Source of the DNA: Straminergon stramineum
Lineage: Eukaryota; Streptophyta; Bryopsida; Hypnales; Calliergonaceae
Reading direction: 5' to 3'
DNA: 64,000 bases
NCBI GenBank assembly: GCA_963920665.1
Contig: OY987265.1
Coordinates: 19,597,001-19,661,000 of the forward strand
Position numbers and translations under genes: made by a program. Below the pieces are notes generated by a model. It was not told the origin of the DNA, ran no database searches, and saw only the letters and a list, made by a program, of their open reading frames with translations. This document shows positions 1 to 11,499 of the stretch, piece by piece; positions within the stretch are counted from its first letter, which is position 1, and each line of letters opens with the position of its first letter.

Positions 1-789
1 TTAAAAATTTAAGAAAATAAAATAGGGGCTTCAAAAAATCACATGGAGGAATAATCTTTAAATATTTCATATATATTTTGGAAAAATCTATTTCAAATAT
101 GCTACTAATATCCCCTAAAAATACACTTTGGATGCATGTGGTTACAGAATAACACAAAGAACTCACTACTACAATGGGTTGAGAGCCCTTTTTTCTGTAA
201 AGTTAATATATAAAGGTACTCTAGGACACATACGTCTATACTTGTTACTTAGAAGATGAAACCAAGGCTCTAGGGATTAAAGAGACAATATTTACATATT
301 ATAAACCCATCAAAATTTGAAACTATTTGAAGAGATTTGTCTTACTAACTATCTTACAACATACTAAAAAGTTATATGAAATTTTCTAAAAATTGTGAAT
401 TATAAGATATTGATTCAATTAGAATGGTTGAAAATAGTATGCATCATTATGTTAATTGTATACCCACAAATGTCCTATTAGGAACTATTGCCACAAATGT
501 CAATCTAAATTAAAGTTGTTATTAAGTAGCTATTGAAAAGATTCATTGAGAGGATTTTATTTTTCAAAATTCTTGAAATGTACAATAAACAATGTGTGTT
601 AAAGAGAAAAAAAAATGATAGGAAATTAGAGCTTCTTACTTATCTTCATTATTCCTTGAATTAGAGAATAGGATCAAGTTAGGAACTTTGTCTAATAACA
701 TTATGTCATTGTGTTCAACATACCACAAGCTAATTTGAATGTATGATCCTTCAATTGAAGCTTGCACATACCACAATGAATATGGTTTT
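1..789. other. AT-rich intergenic DNA, no gene seen
   Basis: This stretch is AT-rich with stop codons in every frame. I see no recognisable coding sequence, terminal repeat or RNA gene in it. Confidence 0.5.
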
Positions 790-1691
790 TTCCCCTTGGC
801 AACATAGAAATTTTGGTTAGGTATGTGTGATTGGAGATTTTCATATTTTAGGTTGAAATTTTAAGAGAAGATGGGGATGAGCAATATTTCTCACGTGCAC
901 TAAAGTTCATGACATTTGGAAATATGAGTCAAAGGTTATGGCCTAATACGTTACTTTTTCTTGGCAAATAGGTAGTTTGGGTGGATAAAAGAATTCACTT
1001 TTTTTAGAAACAAAAATAAAAAATTGGTTTTGTAGGGTTATATATTCTTGGAAAGCTTTGAATCATTCCATTTTGATTAGTGAGATGAAAGTTATGAGGA
1101 GTTTTAGCTTGCGAGCAGTTATGGATTCTCTAATCTAAAATAAACTTTGAAGTTCTTTATTTTATTCTATGTTTAATATTTTTTGAAAAAAATAAAATCA
1201 TAAGATGTAGATTGTCTATGAAAATATTTCAACCATTGGGATTGTCATTTTCAATTCCATAACTAAATTCTTAAACGTTTTCAATTTTGATTCATTCTCT
1301 ACTTCTTTCTACTTACTATTTTTTTCCTATATGTTGTACAATTCCAAAAGAAATAAAAACTTTCAAGCACATAGCCAACTTGCCTTGAAGAATGATTCCA
1401 AAGAAGCACCACCATTTTGGACATTTTTTCATACAAATGCAACCTTGTGAAGTGCAGCTGCTTGGTTTTGAGCAAGGCCAGAAAAAGACTTTTTGTCAAT
1501 TCTAACACAAATATCTTGAAATCTACCCGGTGGAAATTTCTGAAATGTTTTACATATCTTCTCAAACCAACTTACTAGAAGATCCAACAATTACATGTGC
1601 CCAAAAATGTTTTTCTTTCTAAAACTCAATACTTGTACTAGCAATGATAGTTTGGAAGCGTTTTTGGTGAAAACATAGTCAAGGAACTTAA
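790..1691 (+). mobile_element. TTAA element, family A, copy 1 (5' half degraded)
   Basis: The 3' two thirds match the other family A copies closely: the block around GAATCATTCCATTTTGAT, the block around ACTTGCCTTGAAGAATGA, and the terminal block GGTGAAAACATAGTCAA. It ends in TTAA at 1,688-1,691. The 5' part is rearranged, although a short GGCAACATAG remnant of the family start is seen near 795. The final TTAA is also the first TTAA of the next element, so the two abut with a single shared tetranucleotide. No transposase is present, so it is non-autonomous. The piggyBac-like assignment is inference. Confidence 0.6.
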
Positions 1692-2605
1692 CCCCTAAAG
1701 GACCAAGGCCTTTTTTTCTGCGAAAAAACACTTAAAACTGCCATTTCTATAGCAAAGAGTAAAAAAATTGAAAATCATATTTTGTACACATATAACTGTA
1801 GGATCTTACACCTAACTAGTATGAGAATGTGTGGGAAAATTTTCAAAAATTTTGACCTTAGAACTTGCAATATCTCTGTGATTAATTGAGTGAAGAAAAC
1901 AAGATATTTAGCACATTGCGGGACTTGATTAGTTGACTTTGAACCTTCTTAACTTTAATTTTTTGCACTATAGAGTTTTGAGCTTTAAATCTTTATGGAA
2001 GAAAATTGAGTCAAAAGTCTAGGGTTAAAAAAGAAAATACAAGAAAATATTTTTTATTCTTTAAGGAATTGTTAAGTAGAAATGGGTACAAGATAGAAGA
2101 AAAATCTAAATTATTAATATCTTTAAGATGGAATTCAAATGCACCATTAATAATGGTGAGATTTTTCTAGCAAGTGGATTAAACCATGTGGACCTTTTTG
2201 TCTTAAAGCATGTGAAAAATTGCATTGAGAAATAAATCCTACAAGTTCTTTTTTCAAGAAACTACTCTAATTGCCTAAAAAACAAGATTGTCCATAACTT
2301 TTTTATAACAAATACAAATGTAATGAATCAAAGATTTCTATGTAGACAAAAATAAAATCTATGAGGAAAAAAATTAAAATTAAAATTAGATTTTTTTTTG
2401 CAACCCCCTATCTTCTATTTTAAGTTTATATGGGTATAACTTTTGTTCCCGGGCACCAAATAAAAAAGATGATATTTTTACAAAACTAATAAAATTTTCT
2501 ATCTTCACAAAAAATTTCAAAAAATCAAGACAAAAATTGAGATTGTAGGTATTTTTCCAAAATCCCATTTGTCCCCCCAAGGGACAATGGTCCTTTAAAG
2601 GTTAA
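1688..2605 (+). mobile_element. TTAA element, family B, copy 1
   Basis: The element starts TTAACCCCTAAAGGACC and ends in the near inverse GGTCCTTTAAAGGTTAA. The interior 2,380-2,600 matches, in reverse complement, the element that starts at 17,342, so this is a repeated family with imperfect terminal inverted repeats and TTAA at both ends. It has no coding capacity. One reading frame at 2,386-2,580 (minus) is an accident of the repeat. Confidence 0.6.
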
Positions 2606-2699
2606 GGGGTTTAAAAGGATAAACAATCATACATTAAGGAATATCCTAAACAATTTTACTTTGAACACAATTCTTGCTTTTGACTTCACTAGGAGTGGT

Positions 2700-3654
2700 T
2701 TAACCCCTAAAGGACCAAACAATGTTTTTTGGCAACATAGCGATTTTGAGCAGCTTACTACGAATGGAATTTTTATTTTTTTTTCTTTGAAATTTTCACA
2801 CAACATGTGCCCGAGGAGTAGCTTTAAGACCCAAAAATTTTCATAACTTTTGAATACATGGTTAAAAAGTTATTGTATGATATGTTGTTTTCATTGCTCG
2901 ATGAGCAGCTTGGGTAGCAAAAAAAACTTCTTTAAAAATCACTTTTTTTTAAAAATAAAAATTTGAAATTTATTTTCCTGATTTATATATACATGGAAAG
3001 CTTTGAATCATTCCATTTTGATTTATGAGATGAAAGTTATGAAGAGTTTTAGTTGTGGGTAGTGTTAGGTAGGAATGGAATCTCTACTCTAAAATAAACT
3101 TTGAAGACCTTTATTTAACTCAATTTTTAATATTTTTGGAAAAAAATAAAAACCTAAGGTGTAGATTGTTTATTACAGCGCTTTAACCATTGGGATTGGC
3201 ATTTTTCAATTCCATAAATAAATGATTAACAATTTAGTATTTTGAATCATTCTCTACTTCTTTCAACTTACTATTTTTTTCTTATATGTTGTACAATTCC
3301 AAATGATCTAAAATTTTTCAAGCATGTAGCCAACATGACTTGAAGAATGAATCCAAAGAGTTACAACCATTTTGGACATTTTTTCATAATGATATGGCCT
3401 TGTGAAGTGCATCTGCCGGGATTTTTGCAAGGCCTAAAAATGGCTTTTTGTCACTTCAAATGCTAATATCGTACAATCCAAACGGTGGATATTTCTAAAT
3501 TTTTTTCCACATCTTCCCAAACCAGCATACTACAAGATCCTACGGTTACATTTTTCCCCAAAATGTATTTTTTTAAAAATTTGGTACTTGTACTAGAGAT
3601 GATAGTTTTGGAGCGTTTTTGGTGAAAACATAGTCAAATACGTTTTGGGGTTAA
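2700..3654 (+). mobile_element. TTAA element, family A, copy 2 (full length)
   Basis: A complete family A member of about 955 bp. It starts TTAACCCCTAAAGGACC and ends CGTTTTGGGGTTAA. Internal landmarks shared with copies 3, 4 and 5 are the GGCAACATAG block, a CATAACTTTTGA block, GAATCATTCCATTTTGAT and the GAGCGTTTTTGGTGAAAACATAG end block. There is no open reading frame of note and no internal inverted repeat beyond the ends. Family membership is seen directly; superfamily is inferred from TTAA plus CCC. Confidence 0.7.
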
Positions 3655-5334
3655 ATCTTACTAATCCTAATTTACATATTCCACATGGATTGTTCAACCT
3701 CCTATCACTCCATTTGTATACATAGCTTGTCTTCTCGTCTCTCTGCACACTATGAGTGACTTTTGAAACCATGTGGGAAACTCATGCTTACGGTGAATAG
3801 CCATATTAGGGTAGAAAATCTAGGTTAAGTGAATGGTATGATGTTTAATTAGATGGATATATCCATCTACATGGGATGCAAATGTTGTAGGTTAGTTGTT
3901 CAATATTTTGATTTTTTAGAATATAATAATGTCAATTTTTTAAATTATAAAGTATCAAAGCTTATTTTTAGATTTTAATAAACACTTAGTACCAAAGTGT
4001 TGAACTTGCTATCCCAAAATAGTATGGTGTTTTCCTCCTCATTTTATATTTAAAACAACAGTTGGGACTTGAAGCCCCAGATGGGTCTCTACTTCTCTTA
4101 AGTAAAATACCTAAAACTGTTCTTTTAAGCTGACGTGCATAGATGGAGACAAGATGACTACCAGCCAAATTCCTTAAAACTGAAAGATTAATATGTTTCA
4201 TACAAAAAAATTGTAAAAAATCAACAATCATTCCTAAATTTTGGCAAGTTGTTACTAAAAAAATTGTTGACCCTAACTACTAGAAGCAATATGATATTAG
4301 TTACATACTAATCTCACTTCAAAAGTAAATGAAGAGTGTACCATATGCAACCTACATGCCCATTTGGGTTTGGAGCATCACAACTTTCAATCCAGATATC
4401 TCATTTTTCCAAGTTTTGTTTTGTTTTGGAATCTAAACCCTGTTTGAGCCAGTGTGGCCTTTTCTTCAAAAATGTCAACATGATATAATTTGGTAACGTG
4501 GGTTTCCAAAGAAAGAAACAACATGATGAAAGAAATAGACCCCATGCACCCTCTATGGAGTTGCTGCAACCTTTGAAGATGTTCCTTCAATCATCAAAAA
4601 ACTGAAAATTCAATGAAGGCTAGTGTAATTTTTGGCAAATTTCAGTTTTTTATGATATTGATAGTAATCATTGAATTATTTAAGAATTTTTTGGATCGAT
4701 TATATGCATCAGGAACTCTAGTTTTTGGATAGAAAAGTTGAATCTAAAAATGCATTATATGTCTATACAATATAAATTGAACACATTGCCCTATTCAACA
4801 AACATTTCAAATGCAAGGGTATTAAGATACTACAATGGTCCATATTGCAACCTATATTCTCTCTACAATGGCTAATGCAATCCCATGCTTTCAATTCCCC
4901 AAAAATATTCAAATATTGTGAGAACCAACATCATTTGCATATTTATCAAATTATGGATATTTTGAATTCTATAAATGTCAATTTCCTTCAATTTTTGTGT
5001 ACAACAATTTGAAATGATGTATACCAACATGCCAAGGCACAAAGAGTTTTTTTGGAGTTTTATGAAAAAATTGACAAAAGATAAGGTAATTCCAAAAATG
5101 GTGAACAAAACCAAGTTTTAGACATGGCTAACTTTGGAATTAATTTTCTTTCAAATCACAACTACTTTTTTCTTCAAACTTCCATGGTAATGTGCATTAT
5201 GTCACACACTACGGTTTGGTATATCCATTTTGGACTTTGTCCATTGATGCTTATATTATGGTTGTTTGAATGAAAATGTTCAAATTTGTACTCAGTTTTG
5301 TTTGTCAATGTAGTTTCTTAGTAGCATGCGGTTA
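3655..5334. other. AT-rich intergenic DNA, no gene seen
   Basis: Three minus-strand frames of 67-81 codons (3,986-4,231; 4,387-4,590; 4,872-5,114) are open, but none has a recognisable domain or coding-like composition. I treat them as chance. I see no repeat ends. Confidence 0.45.
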
Positions 5335-5470
5335 CTGAGGAGAAAACAATAACAATCACAAATAATAGCAACCAAAATCAACAAGCTAGAAGCCTAATTA
5401 AGTAGGACCACACCAAACAACCCTGTGTCATCATTTCGTAGCAGCCCTCCAAGTAGGTCTTTCATGGCGG
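5335..5470. repeat. Segment duplicated (inverted) at 14,005-14,145
   Basis: About 135 bp directly 5' of family A copy 3 match, in reverse complement, the sequence directly next to copy 5 at 14,005-14,145 (for example the run around TTAGGCTTCTAGCTTGTTGA in the other copy). Both the element and its flank are therefore duplicated. This suggests either one segmental duplication that carried the element, or that the true repeat unit extends past the TTAA. Confidence 0.65.
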
Positions 5471-6413
5471 TTAACCCCTAAATGCCCAAATTGCATTTTC
5501 AGGCAACATAGTGTTTGGGATAGCTCACTACAAATGGAATTTTTCATTCTTTTCTTTGGAATATTTGCATAACATGTAGCCAAGGAGTAGCTTTAAGGCC
5601 CAACAATTTTCTTAACTTTTGACTATGTGGTTATGAAATTATTGCATGATATGTCATTTTCATTGCTCAACGGGTAGTACATGCAACTCAAAACCATTCT
5701 TAAAAAATAAATTTTTCCAAAAATAAAAATTTGATATTGGTTTTCTAGAGTTATATATATGATCAAAGCTTTGAATCATTCCATTTTCATCAATGAGATG
5801 AAAGTTATGAGGAATTTTAGTTTGCAAGGAGTTATGGAATCTCTACTCCAAGATAAACTTTGAAGTCCTTTATTTAACTCAATTTTCAAAATGTTTTGAA
5901 AAAAATTGAAATCATATGATGGAGATTGTTTATTACAACATTACAACCAATGGGATTGTCATTTTTCAATTCCATAGCTAAATTTTTAACAATTTTGTTT
6001 TTTGAAACATTCACTGCTTCTTTCTACTTATTTTTTTTCCCTATGTGTTGTACCCCCCAAAGTGACCTGAAGTTATTCAAGCATACAACCAACTTGCCTT
6101 GAAGAATGAATCCAAAGAAGCACCACCATTTTGGACATTTTTTCATACAAATGTGAGTTTGTGAAGTGTAGTTGCCTAGTTTCATATAAAACCAAAGAAT
6201 GGCTTTTTGTCAATTCAAATGCGAATATCTTGAAATCTACACAATGGAAATTTCTGAAATTTTTTCCGCATCCTTTCAAACCAACTTACTAGAAGATACT
6301 ACAATTACATGTGTCCAAAAATGTATTTTTTTCTAGTATTTGGCACTTGTACTAGACACAGTAGTTTTGGAGCCTTCTGGGTGAAAACATAGTCAAATAC
6401 ATTTAAAAGTTAA
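5471..6413 (+). mobile_element. TTAA element, family A, copy 3
   Basis: A full-length family A element. It begins TTAACCCCTAAATGCCC and ends with a decayed CATTTAAAAGTTAA. The interior is collinear with copies 2, 4 and 5. It is non-coding; the minus-strand frame at 6,073-6,279 recurs in copy 1 only because the repeats are similar. Confidence 0.7.
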
Positions 6414-7052
6414 GCCATCTCATGCCATTTTCTTCCTTGATTATTGTATATCAGGTGATATTAAGTCATAGACACCTTTTAAAGGGATTTAAACCTTTAT
6501 AGTTGAATTTACATTTCATAGCCATAAATCTAGTTAGAATCCAATCTATCACTGGATATTGCTTAGGTTGTTGGAAACTTGTATTAATTTGATGTACTTG
6601 ATTATTGCTGCAACAACCATTTTTGGCATAAGCCAAATTATGGATCCTTTCTTTGAACTAACATGTATAGTTATCAAAGCTACATCAAAGTGGTCCGCAA
6701 TGACCTTAAACTACTCGGGTGAAGGCCAAGGGAAGGGACTTTCGATGGAACCCACGAGGTTCCAAATTCAACTCCCCATGCTAACATTGCTCGCATAGGG
6801 GCTCCCCATGTTGTTATGTTTGCATGGAGAGTTTTTTTTCCTCCACTTGTTTTTGATGGGGATACCCAAGGTGTGTAATTTCTGGTGGTCCAACCGGGTT
6901 GCCTTGGATGTTGGGTCATGTCAATCCATGTGCAGCCCTTGAAGGCTGTATGTTTCAAAAAAAACACAACTACATCAAGGTCATGATGAAGTTTCATAAT
7001 ATGAAACTTTGTTTTTCATAGACTTCATCAAATTTCATTCATTGCCTTTAGT
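6414..7052. other. Intergenic DNA, no gene seen
   Basis: The sequence is mixed and somewhat higher in GC at 6,680-6,900, where a 105-codon minus frame and an overlapping plus frame are open. Neither resembles a family I know. I see no repeat boundary. Confidence 0.4.
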
Positions 7053-7641
7053 TTAACCCCTTAAGGACCGATGCACATTTTTGGCACAAATTGTGCCAAA
7101 CTACCACTTTTTAGGGGCGTGAGAAAAAAGTTTAAAAAAAGCTTTTTTTTCAAAATTCAACCTTACAAATTTGTACTAGACTACTATGGAATGTGTAGTC
7201 TAGTACTATAGTAAAAAAATTCAGAAACCTTGAACGCATGGATCAAAAGATTAAAACATTTGAAGTTAGAAGTGATAGTTTTATTTCAACTTTGCCCAAC
7301 AAGGCTAGCACACTTTAACTCCTCCTAAAGTGAGATTTTTACACTATATATGGTGTTTCTCTTTTGCATTTGCATCTTGTATCATCTATGTCACATACCT
7401 GCCAAATTATAGAAGTAAAGAAGGAGTTACACAAAAGCTACCCAATCAAAAAATGGTTTGGGGTAACATAACTTTTGATTGAGACATCCGATTGGAAAAA
7501 AATTGATATTCCTACTTGGGGGGTATGTGTGTCACAACTTGTGTCAAAAATTCTGTGAACATCCGACTAAAATTGACTTCATAGGATCCTACTTGGATTT
7601 TTTATTGTTCGTCCAATAGACAATTGTCCTTTAGGGGGTAA
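7053..7641 (+). mobile_element. TTAA element, family C, copy 1
   Basis: About 590 bp, starting TTAACCCCTTAAGGACC and ending CCTTTAGGGGGTAA, so the last TTAA has mutated to GTAA. The interior (the GTACTAGACTACTATGG block, then a block reading GAGATTTTTACACTATATAT) recurs at 49,690-50,337. It is non-coding. Confidence 0.65.
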
Positions 7642-7700
7642 ACGAAAAGATGAAATCTTGAAAACAAAGAAACTAAAACAAAATGAACAAAAAGACTAAC

Positions 7701-8356
7701 TTAACCCCTAAATGCCCAAGGCCATTTTTGAGCTTCAAGGAATTTGCTCTAAATTGAACAAAAATGCATAATTTTGATAAGTTGTGTCAACCATTATTTA
7801 TTTGTAACCATACAAATTCAAACTAGACATATTAGATATCACATGGAAGAGAAAACACAACAATGTCACTTACGGATTGAAAGGTTATAATGTTTGATCA
7901 TGAAGATGTTCAAAATGCAAAAGTGATTTGAAGTCTTTCAATCCTCTTTCCAAATGTCAAATTTAAAAAGTTGGTCACCAAAAACATATGAGGTTAAAGG
8001 ACCTAACATTTATACACCCAATCAATTTATAGCTTCTCAAAATCTACTCTACAATTTCTTTGAATGAACTTCAAATGTGATTTTTTCTCCAAGATATAGT
8101 GTATTTGAGACTCATTTCCAAAAACCCTTAACACTATAGAAAGTCAAGATTGCAATGGACGCCCTTGCACAAAATCTTGAACAAAAAGATTATAATCAAG
8201 TATTTTCATAATCGGATTTTTGATGCTAAAACTAGACTTCAAAAAGACTTTTTCCAAAAATATAAAATACTAAAAATAACAACTTGGTTAGGTTTTATCT
8301 AACTTCAAAGTATAGTCAACACTAAAATTTGGTGTCTTGGGCATTTAGGGTTTTAA
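7701..8356 (+). mobile_element. TTAA element, family D, copy 1
   Basis: About 655 bp. The start TTAACCCCTAAATGCCCAAGG and the end CTTGGGCATTTAGGGTTTTAA form an inverted repeat of about 20 bp with TTAA at both ends. A second copy in reverse orientation starts at 63,374 and runs off the window. The interior is unrelated to family A although the first 19 bases are the same. Confidence 0.7.
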
Positions 8357-8476
8357 CTTAATGCATGGACTAAACAAAAACTTACACAATAATTGTACCA
8401 CATATTGAACATCCATCTTTAGGCTTTAGTTAGAGAACATGTGTGAGAATACTTTATTGAAAATTAGGAAATCAAA

Positions 8477-10074
8477 TTAACCCCTAAATGTATTTGACCA
8501 TGTTTTCACCAAATACGCTCCAGAACTGTCACTTCTAGTACAAGTGCCAAATTTTAGAAAAAATACATTTGGGGACATATGTAATTGTAGGGTCTTATAG
8601 TATTTTGCTTTGAGAAGACATAGGAATTTTTTTCGGAAATTACATTTGTGTAGATTGCAAGATAATAGCATTCGAATTGGCAAAAATCCTATTTGGGGCC
8701 CTATGAACAAATAGGCCACTGCACTTCACAAGGTCACATTGGTATGAAAAAATCTCCAAAATGATGGTGCTTCTTTGGATTCATTCATCAAGGCAGGTTG
8801 ACTACATGCTTGAAAAAAAATCAAAACATGTTGAATTGTACAACACATAGGAAACAAATAATAAGTAGAAAGAAGTAGAGAACGTTTCACAAAACTAAAT
8901 TATTAAAAATTTAGCTACGGAATTGAAAAACACCAATCGCAAAGGTTGTAATGTTGTAATAAACAATCAACATACATTTGTGGGTTTTTTTGTTTTTGTT
9001 TTTAAATATAAAAAATTGAGTTAAATAAAGGACTTCAAAGTTTATCCATTGTATGCAATCAACATACATGCATATACACCATGAAACCAACAATGATCAA
9101 TTCAATCCAAGTACCATTAACAAAGAGGCAATTTTAAATAATAAATTTACCATTGAACATTTCAAAATCCCCTCTAAGAGTTTGAAACTATCTTGTGACA
9201 TTCCATTCAACATTTGTGTGTTTAACATATATGTCTTCAAAGACTCAGGTTAAATGGACTATAAATTCTATCCTTGTATTGTACAATTTTCAAGTCATTT
9301 AATCCACCAAGGTAAACCTCACTATTTGTGCAATGTGATAATTTTTGCCATTTGTAGTCAATTTCTTACATTTACACTTGATATTTTTGATATATACACT
9401 ATTAGTACCATGGCACAATTTCAATCAACCACCCATCATTGTAGATTATCTTGATTGTATCCATTTTATCATCCATATGAAATTATTTATCCTTATCTAT
9501 ACTCAAAGTACTCAAAAAATTTGCATTGCCTCTATCTATTAAGGCTAACTTATTAATAAAAATTCCTACTAAATGATGTTTTTATGTAGCCTAATTTATA
9601 TAAAATTTCCCCCTATTGAATTGAATGGACCCTATCTTTTAACTCATGTAGTTTTCTAAAAACTTGAGAGTGTTCTCCCCGGGAAAGTTCATCTTAGAGT
9701 AGAGATTCGATGACTACTTCCCAACTAAAACTCCTCATAACTTTCATCTCATGGATCAAAATGGAATGATTCAAAGCTTTCCTCATACATATAAATCTAG
9801 AAAATCAATTTCAACTTTTTATTTATGAAAAAAGTCATTTTTAAAGAATTTTTTTGAGTTCTATGAGTTGCCCGCTTAGCAATGAAAATGACATATCATG
9901 TAGTAATTTCGTGACTACGTAGTCAAAAGTAATGAAAATTGTTGGGCCTCAAAGCTACTCTTTGGGCACATATTGTGTGGAAATTTCAGCAAAATAAATG
10001 AAAAACCCATTTGTATTGAGCTGCCCCAAATTGTTATGGTGCCTGAAAATGCAGTTTGGGCATTTAGGGGTTAA
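8477..10074 (-). mobile_element. TTAA element, family A, copy 4, split by an insertion
   Basis: In reverse orientation the element starts TTAACCCCTAAATGCCC (at 10,074) and ends at 8,477 with TTAA. Both termini are well preserved. The repeat is collinear with copies 2 and 3 except for 638 extra bases at 9,046-9,683, listed separately. Removing the insertion leaves the usual length of about 950 bp. It is non-coding. Confidence 0.75.
9046..9683. mobile_element. 638-bp insertion inside family A copy 4, type unknown
   Basis: The insertion interrupts family A where intact copies read continuously. It is flanked by AAAGTTTAT (9,037-9,045) and AAAGTTCAT (9,684-9,692), consistent with a 9-bp target duplication with one change. 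I see no terminal inverted repeat, LTR ends or poly-A tail. The small open frames inside have no recognisable domain. A Mutator-type element without inverted repeats is one possibility, because that superfamily makes 9-bp duplications. Confidence 0.5.
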
Positions 10075-10500
10075 CCCCAGTACTTGACCTGTCCTATAAT
10101 CAAGAAAAAAATTCAGACCCATTTTTACAAATCCTTCACAGGATTGAGTGCCAATTCAAAACACAAAAAAAGAGGCTCTCAACCAAAACGAATGCTTAGC
10201 TAGAGCTGTCCCATTCCATAAAGTAAGTTAACTAACCATAGCTGCTGGCTTTCCCACAGACTTGCGGCAAGCAACACCTGAAGGTACCGTTGTGAAGTAC
10301 GTTATTTGCAGCTCTAAGAGAAGACAACAATCACGAGTGTCTGTTTCATCTGTTCCACTGGTTCTTCCAAATAATTCAAATGTAAACAACAGAAAGCACA
10401 ATAGGAGTTACAAAAAGGGAAAAAAAAACAGAGTAAAAAGGGAAATGTGAAAGGATTAAATGTTCAATTGATCCAACCAATGGGTACCAGGTCTTTTGCA
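10075..10500. other. Intergenic DNA before the 10.9-kb gene
   Basis: No gene is recognised. A 62-codon frame at 10,262-10,450 is basic and low in complexity and is probably chance. Confidence 0.4.
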
Positions 10501-10504
10501 TTAA

Positions 10505-10715
10505 TAATGAAAATATTTGACCCATAGTTGCCATTACTTTTACAATATTTAGGATTGGTCCAAAAGGTTTAATGAATAATTGCCATTACTTTTACATTAT
10601 TTAGGATTGGTTCAAAATGTTTAACTAATAGTTGCCATGACTTTTACTTTTACATTAGTTACAAGTAGTTCAATATCTCTAACCAATAGTTGCCATTACT
10701 TTTACATTGTCATTA
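10505..10715 (+). promoter_or_regulatory. Tandem CCAAT-type upstream repeat (about four units)
   Basis: The phrase TAGTTGCCATTACTTTTACA recurs, with small changes, four times at a spacing of about 55-75 bp (near 10,525; 10,577; 10,630; 10,686). ATTGG or CCAAT motifs occur beside three of the copies. The array ends about 35 bp before the TATA box, so it sits where a proximal promoter would be. A role in transcription is inference. Confidence 0.5.
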
Positions 10716-10748
10716 GTTGAGTGGGCACTAAGCCACCCTTGTTGGAAG

Positions 10749-10756
10749 TATAAATA
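10749..10756 (+). promoter_or_regulatory. TATA box of the 10.9-kb gene
   Basis: TATAAATA lies about 166 bp upstream of the first ATG. From the expected start site near 10,780 to the ATG at 10,915 the sequence is pyrimidine-rich and contains no other ATG, which is typical of a real plant 5' leader. Confidence 0.6.
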
Positions 10757-10914
10757 TTGGAAGGCCTCCCATTCTTCCCATTGCTCTTCTCACCTTCTTT
10801 GCTCTTGCCTTCCCTTTGGCTTTCCAACTTCTTTTCTTCTCTATTAACTCCTCAATTCTTTTGGCTTCAACTTCTTGGGGTCATTTCTTTTTGTGTTCCC
10901 ATATACATCAAGCC

Positions 10915-11487
10915 ATGGACCTTGATGCACTCTTGGATCAACAAGGGGGACTCAACAAGGGGGAAAACACACCAAATGTTTTCCTCAAGCTTTTTGCAAG
11001 AGCGGTGGGTTTGGAAAGCAACCGCCGCCTCTCCATCCTTTTGGAGGCCATACTCAAAACCAACCATAAGGCCACCCTCCACCGAGTCTTCATGCCCAAA
11101 TTGGCCATCACGGGCCTCCACGTCCTTGTGGCCATGCTTTGGAAATTTCAAGCCAACCATCTAATGTTGGCCATCGTCCGCAAGGGCCTCCGTGTGCTTC
11201 AACACTTGATCAAGCATGGAGTTGTGGAAGGGAGGAGTCTCACGCATTGCACGCGCCATTTTTGTGTGCACCTGATGTGCAAGCTTCTTTATGATCTCAC
11301 CAAACATGAAGACGATCAAGTACGTGTGTTGGCTTCTACGTTCCAACACTTGAGGTTTCAAATGCCACGGGAACCTCACTCCACACACGTGAGCATTTGC
11401 GAGGAGGCAAGGAAGAAGGCCCAACGGAAGAAAATACAAGAAGAACAAGGCCTGGAAGAAGGCGAAATTCCAGTGGACGAGGAATAG
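10915..11487 (+). CDS. Intronless 190-aa protein, possibly TFIIS N-terminal (LW)-like
   Basis: The protein starts at the first ATG after a TATA box, in a good context (AAGCCATGG). The frame is also open upstream to 10,816 but without an ATG. It begins MDLDALLDQ. Residues about 20-140 look like an alpha-helical bundle with regularly spaced Leu, and a late segment reads LYDLTKHEDDQVRVLAS, which resembles the last helix of the TFIIS N-terminal/LW domain (the pattern L-RKH-ED-EVR-LA). The C-terminus is a basic stretch followed by an acidic tail (EEGEIP), suggesting a nuclear protein. If the fold is right, it would bind transcription elongation factors; that is a weak guess from pattern alone. GC and codon use are higher than in the flanks. 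A pseudogene fragment of an unrelated trihelix gene begins about 15 bp after the stop. Confidence 0.6.
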   Translation: MDLDALLDQQGGLNKGENTPNVFLKLFARAVGLESNRRLSILLEAILKTNHKATLHRVFMPKLAITGLHVLVAMLWKFQANHLMLAIVRKGLRVLQHLIKHGVVEGRSLTHCTRHFCVHLMCKLLYDLTKHEDDQVRVLASTFQHLRFQMPREPHSTHVSICEEARKKAQRKKIQEEQGLEEGEIPVDEE

Positions 11488-11499
11488 ACAAATCACTTT

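Noticed and set aside
1688..1702. TTAACCCCTAAA ends as telomere-repeat insertions (plant telomere CCCTAAA)
   Set aside because: Only a single unit occurs at each site, never in tandem, and it is always at a repeat boundary in inverted pairs.
1299..6279. Similar 68-88 codon minus-strand frames at 1,299-1,565 and 6,073-6,279 as a conserved small protein
   Set aside because: The similarity comes from both lying in the same place in family A elements; the frame is not kept in copies 2, 4 and 5.
10757..11164. Longer frames over the 10.9-kb gene (10,757 and 10,816 starts)
   Set aside because: Both begin at TTG. The first ATG after the TATA box is at 10,915, in a good context and in the frame with the conserved-looking helices.
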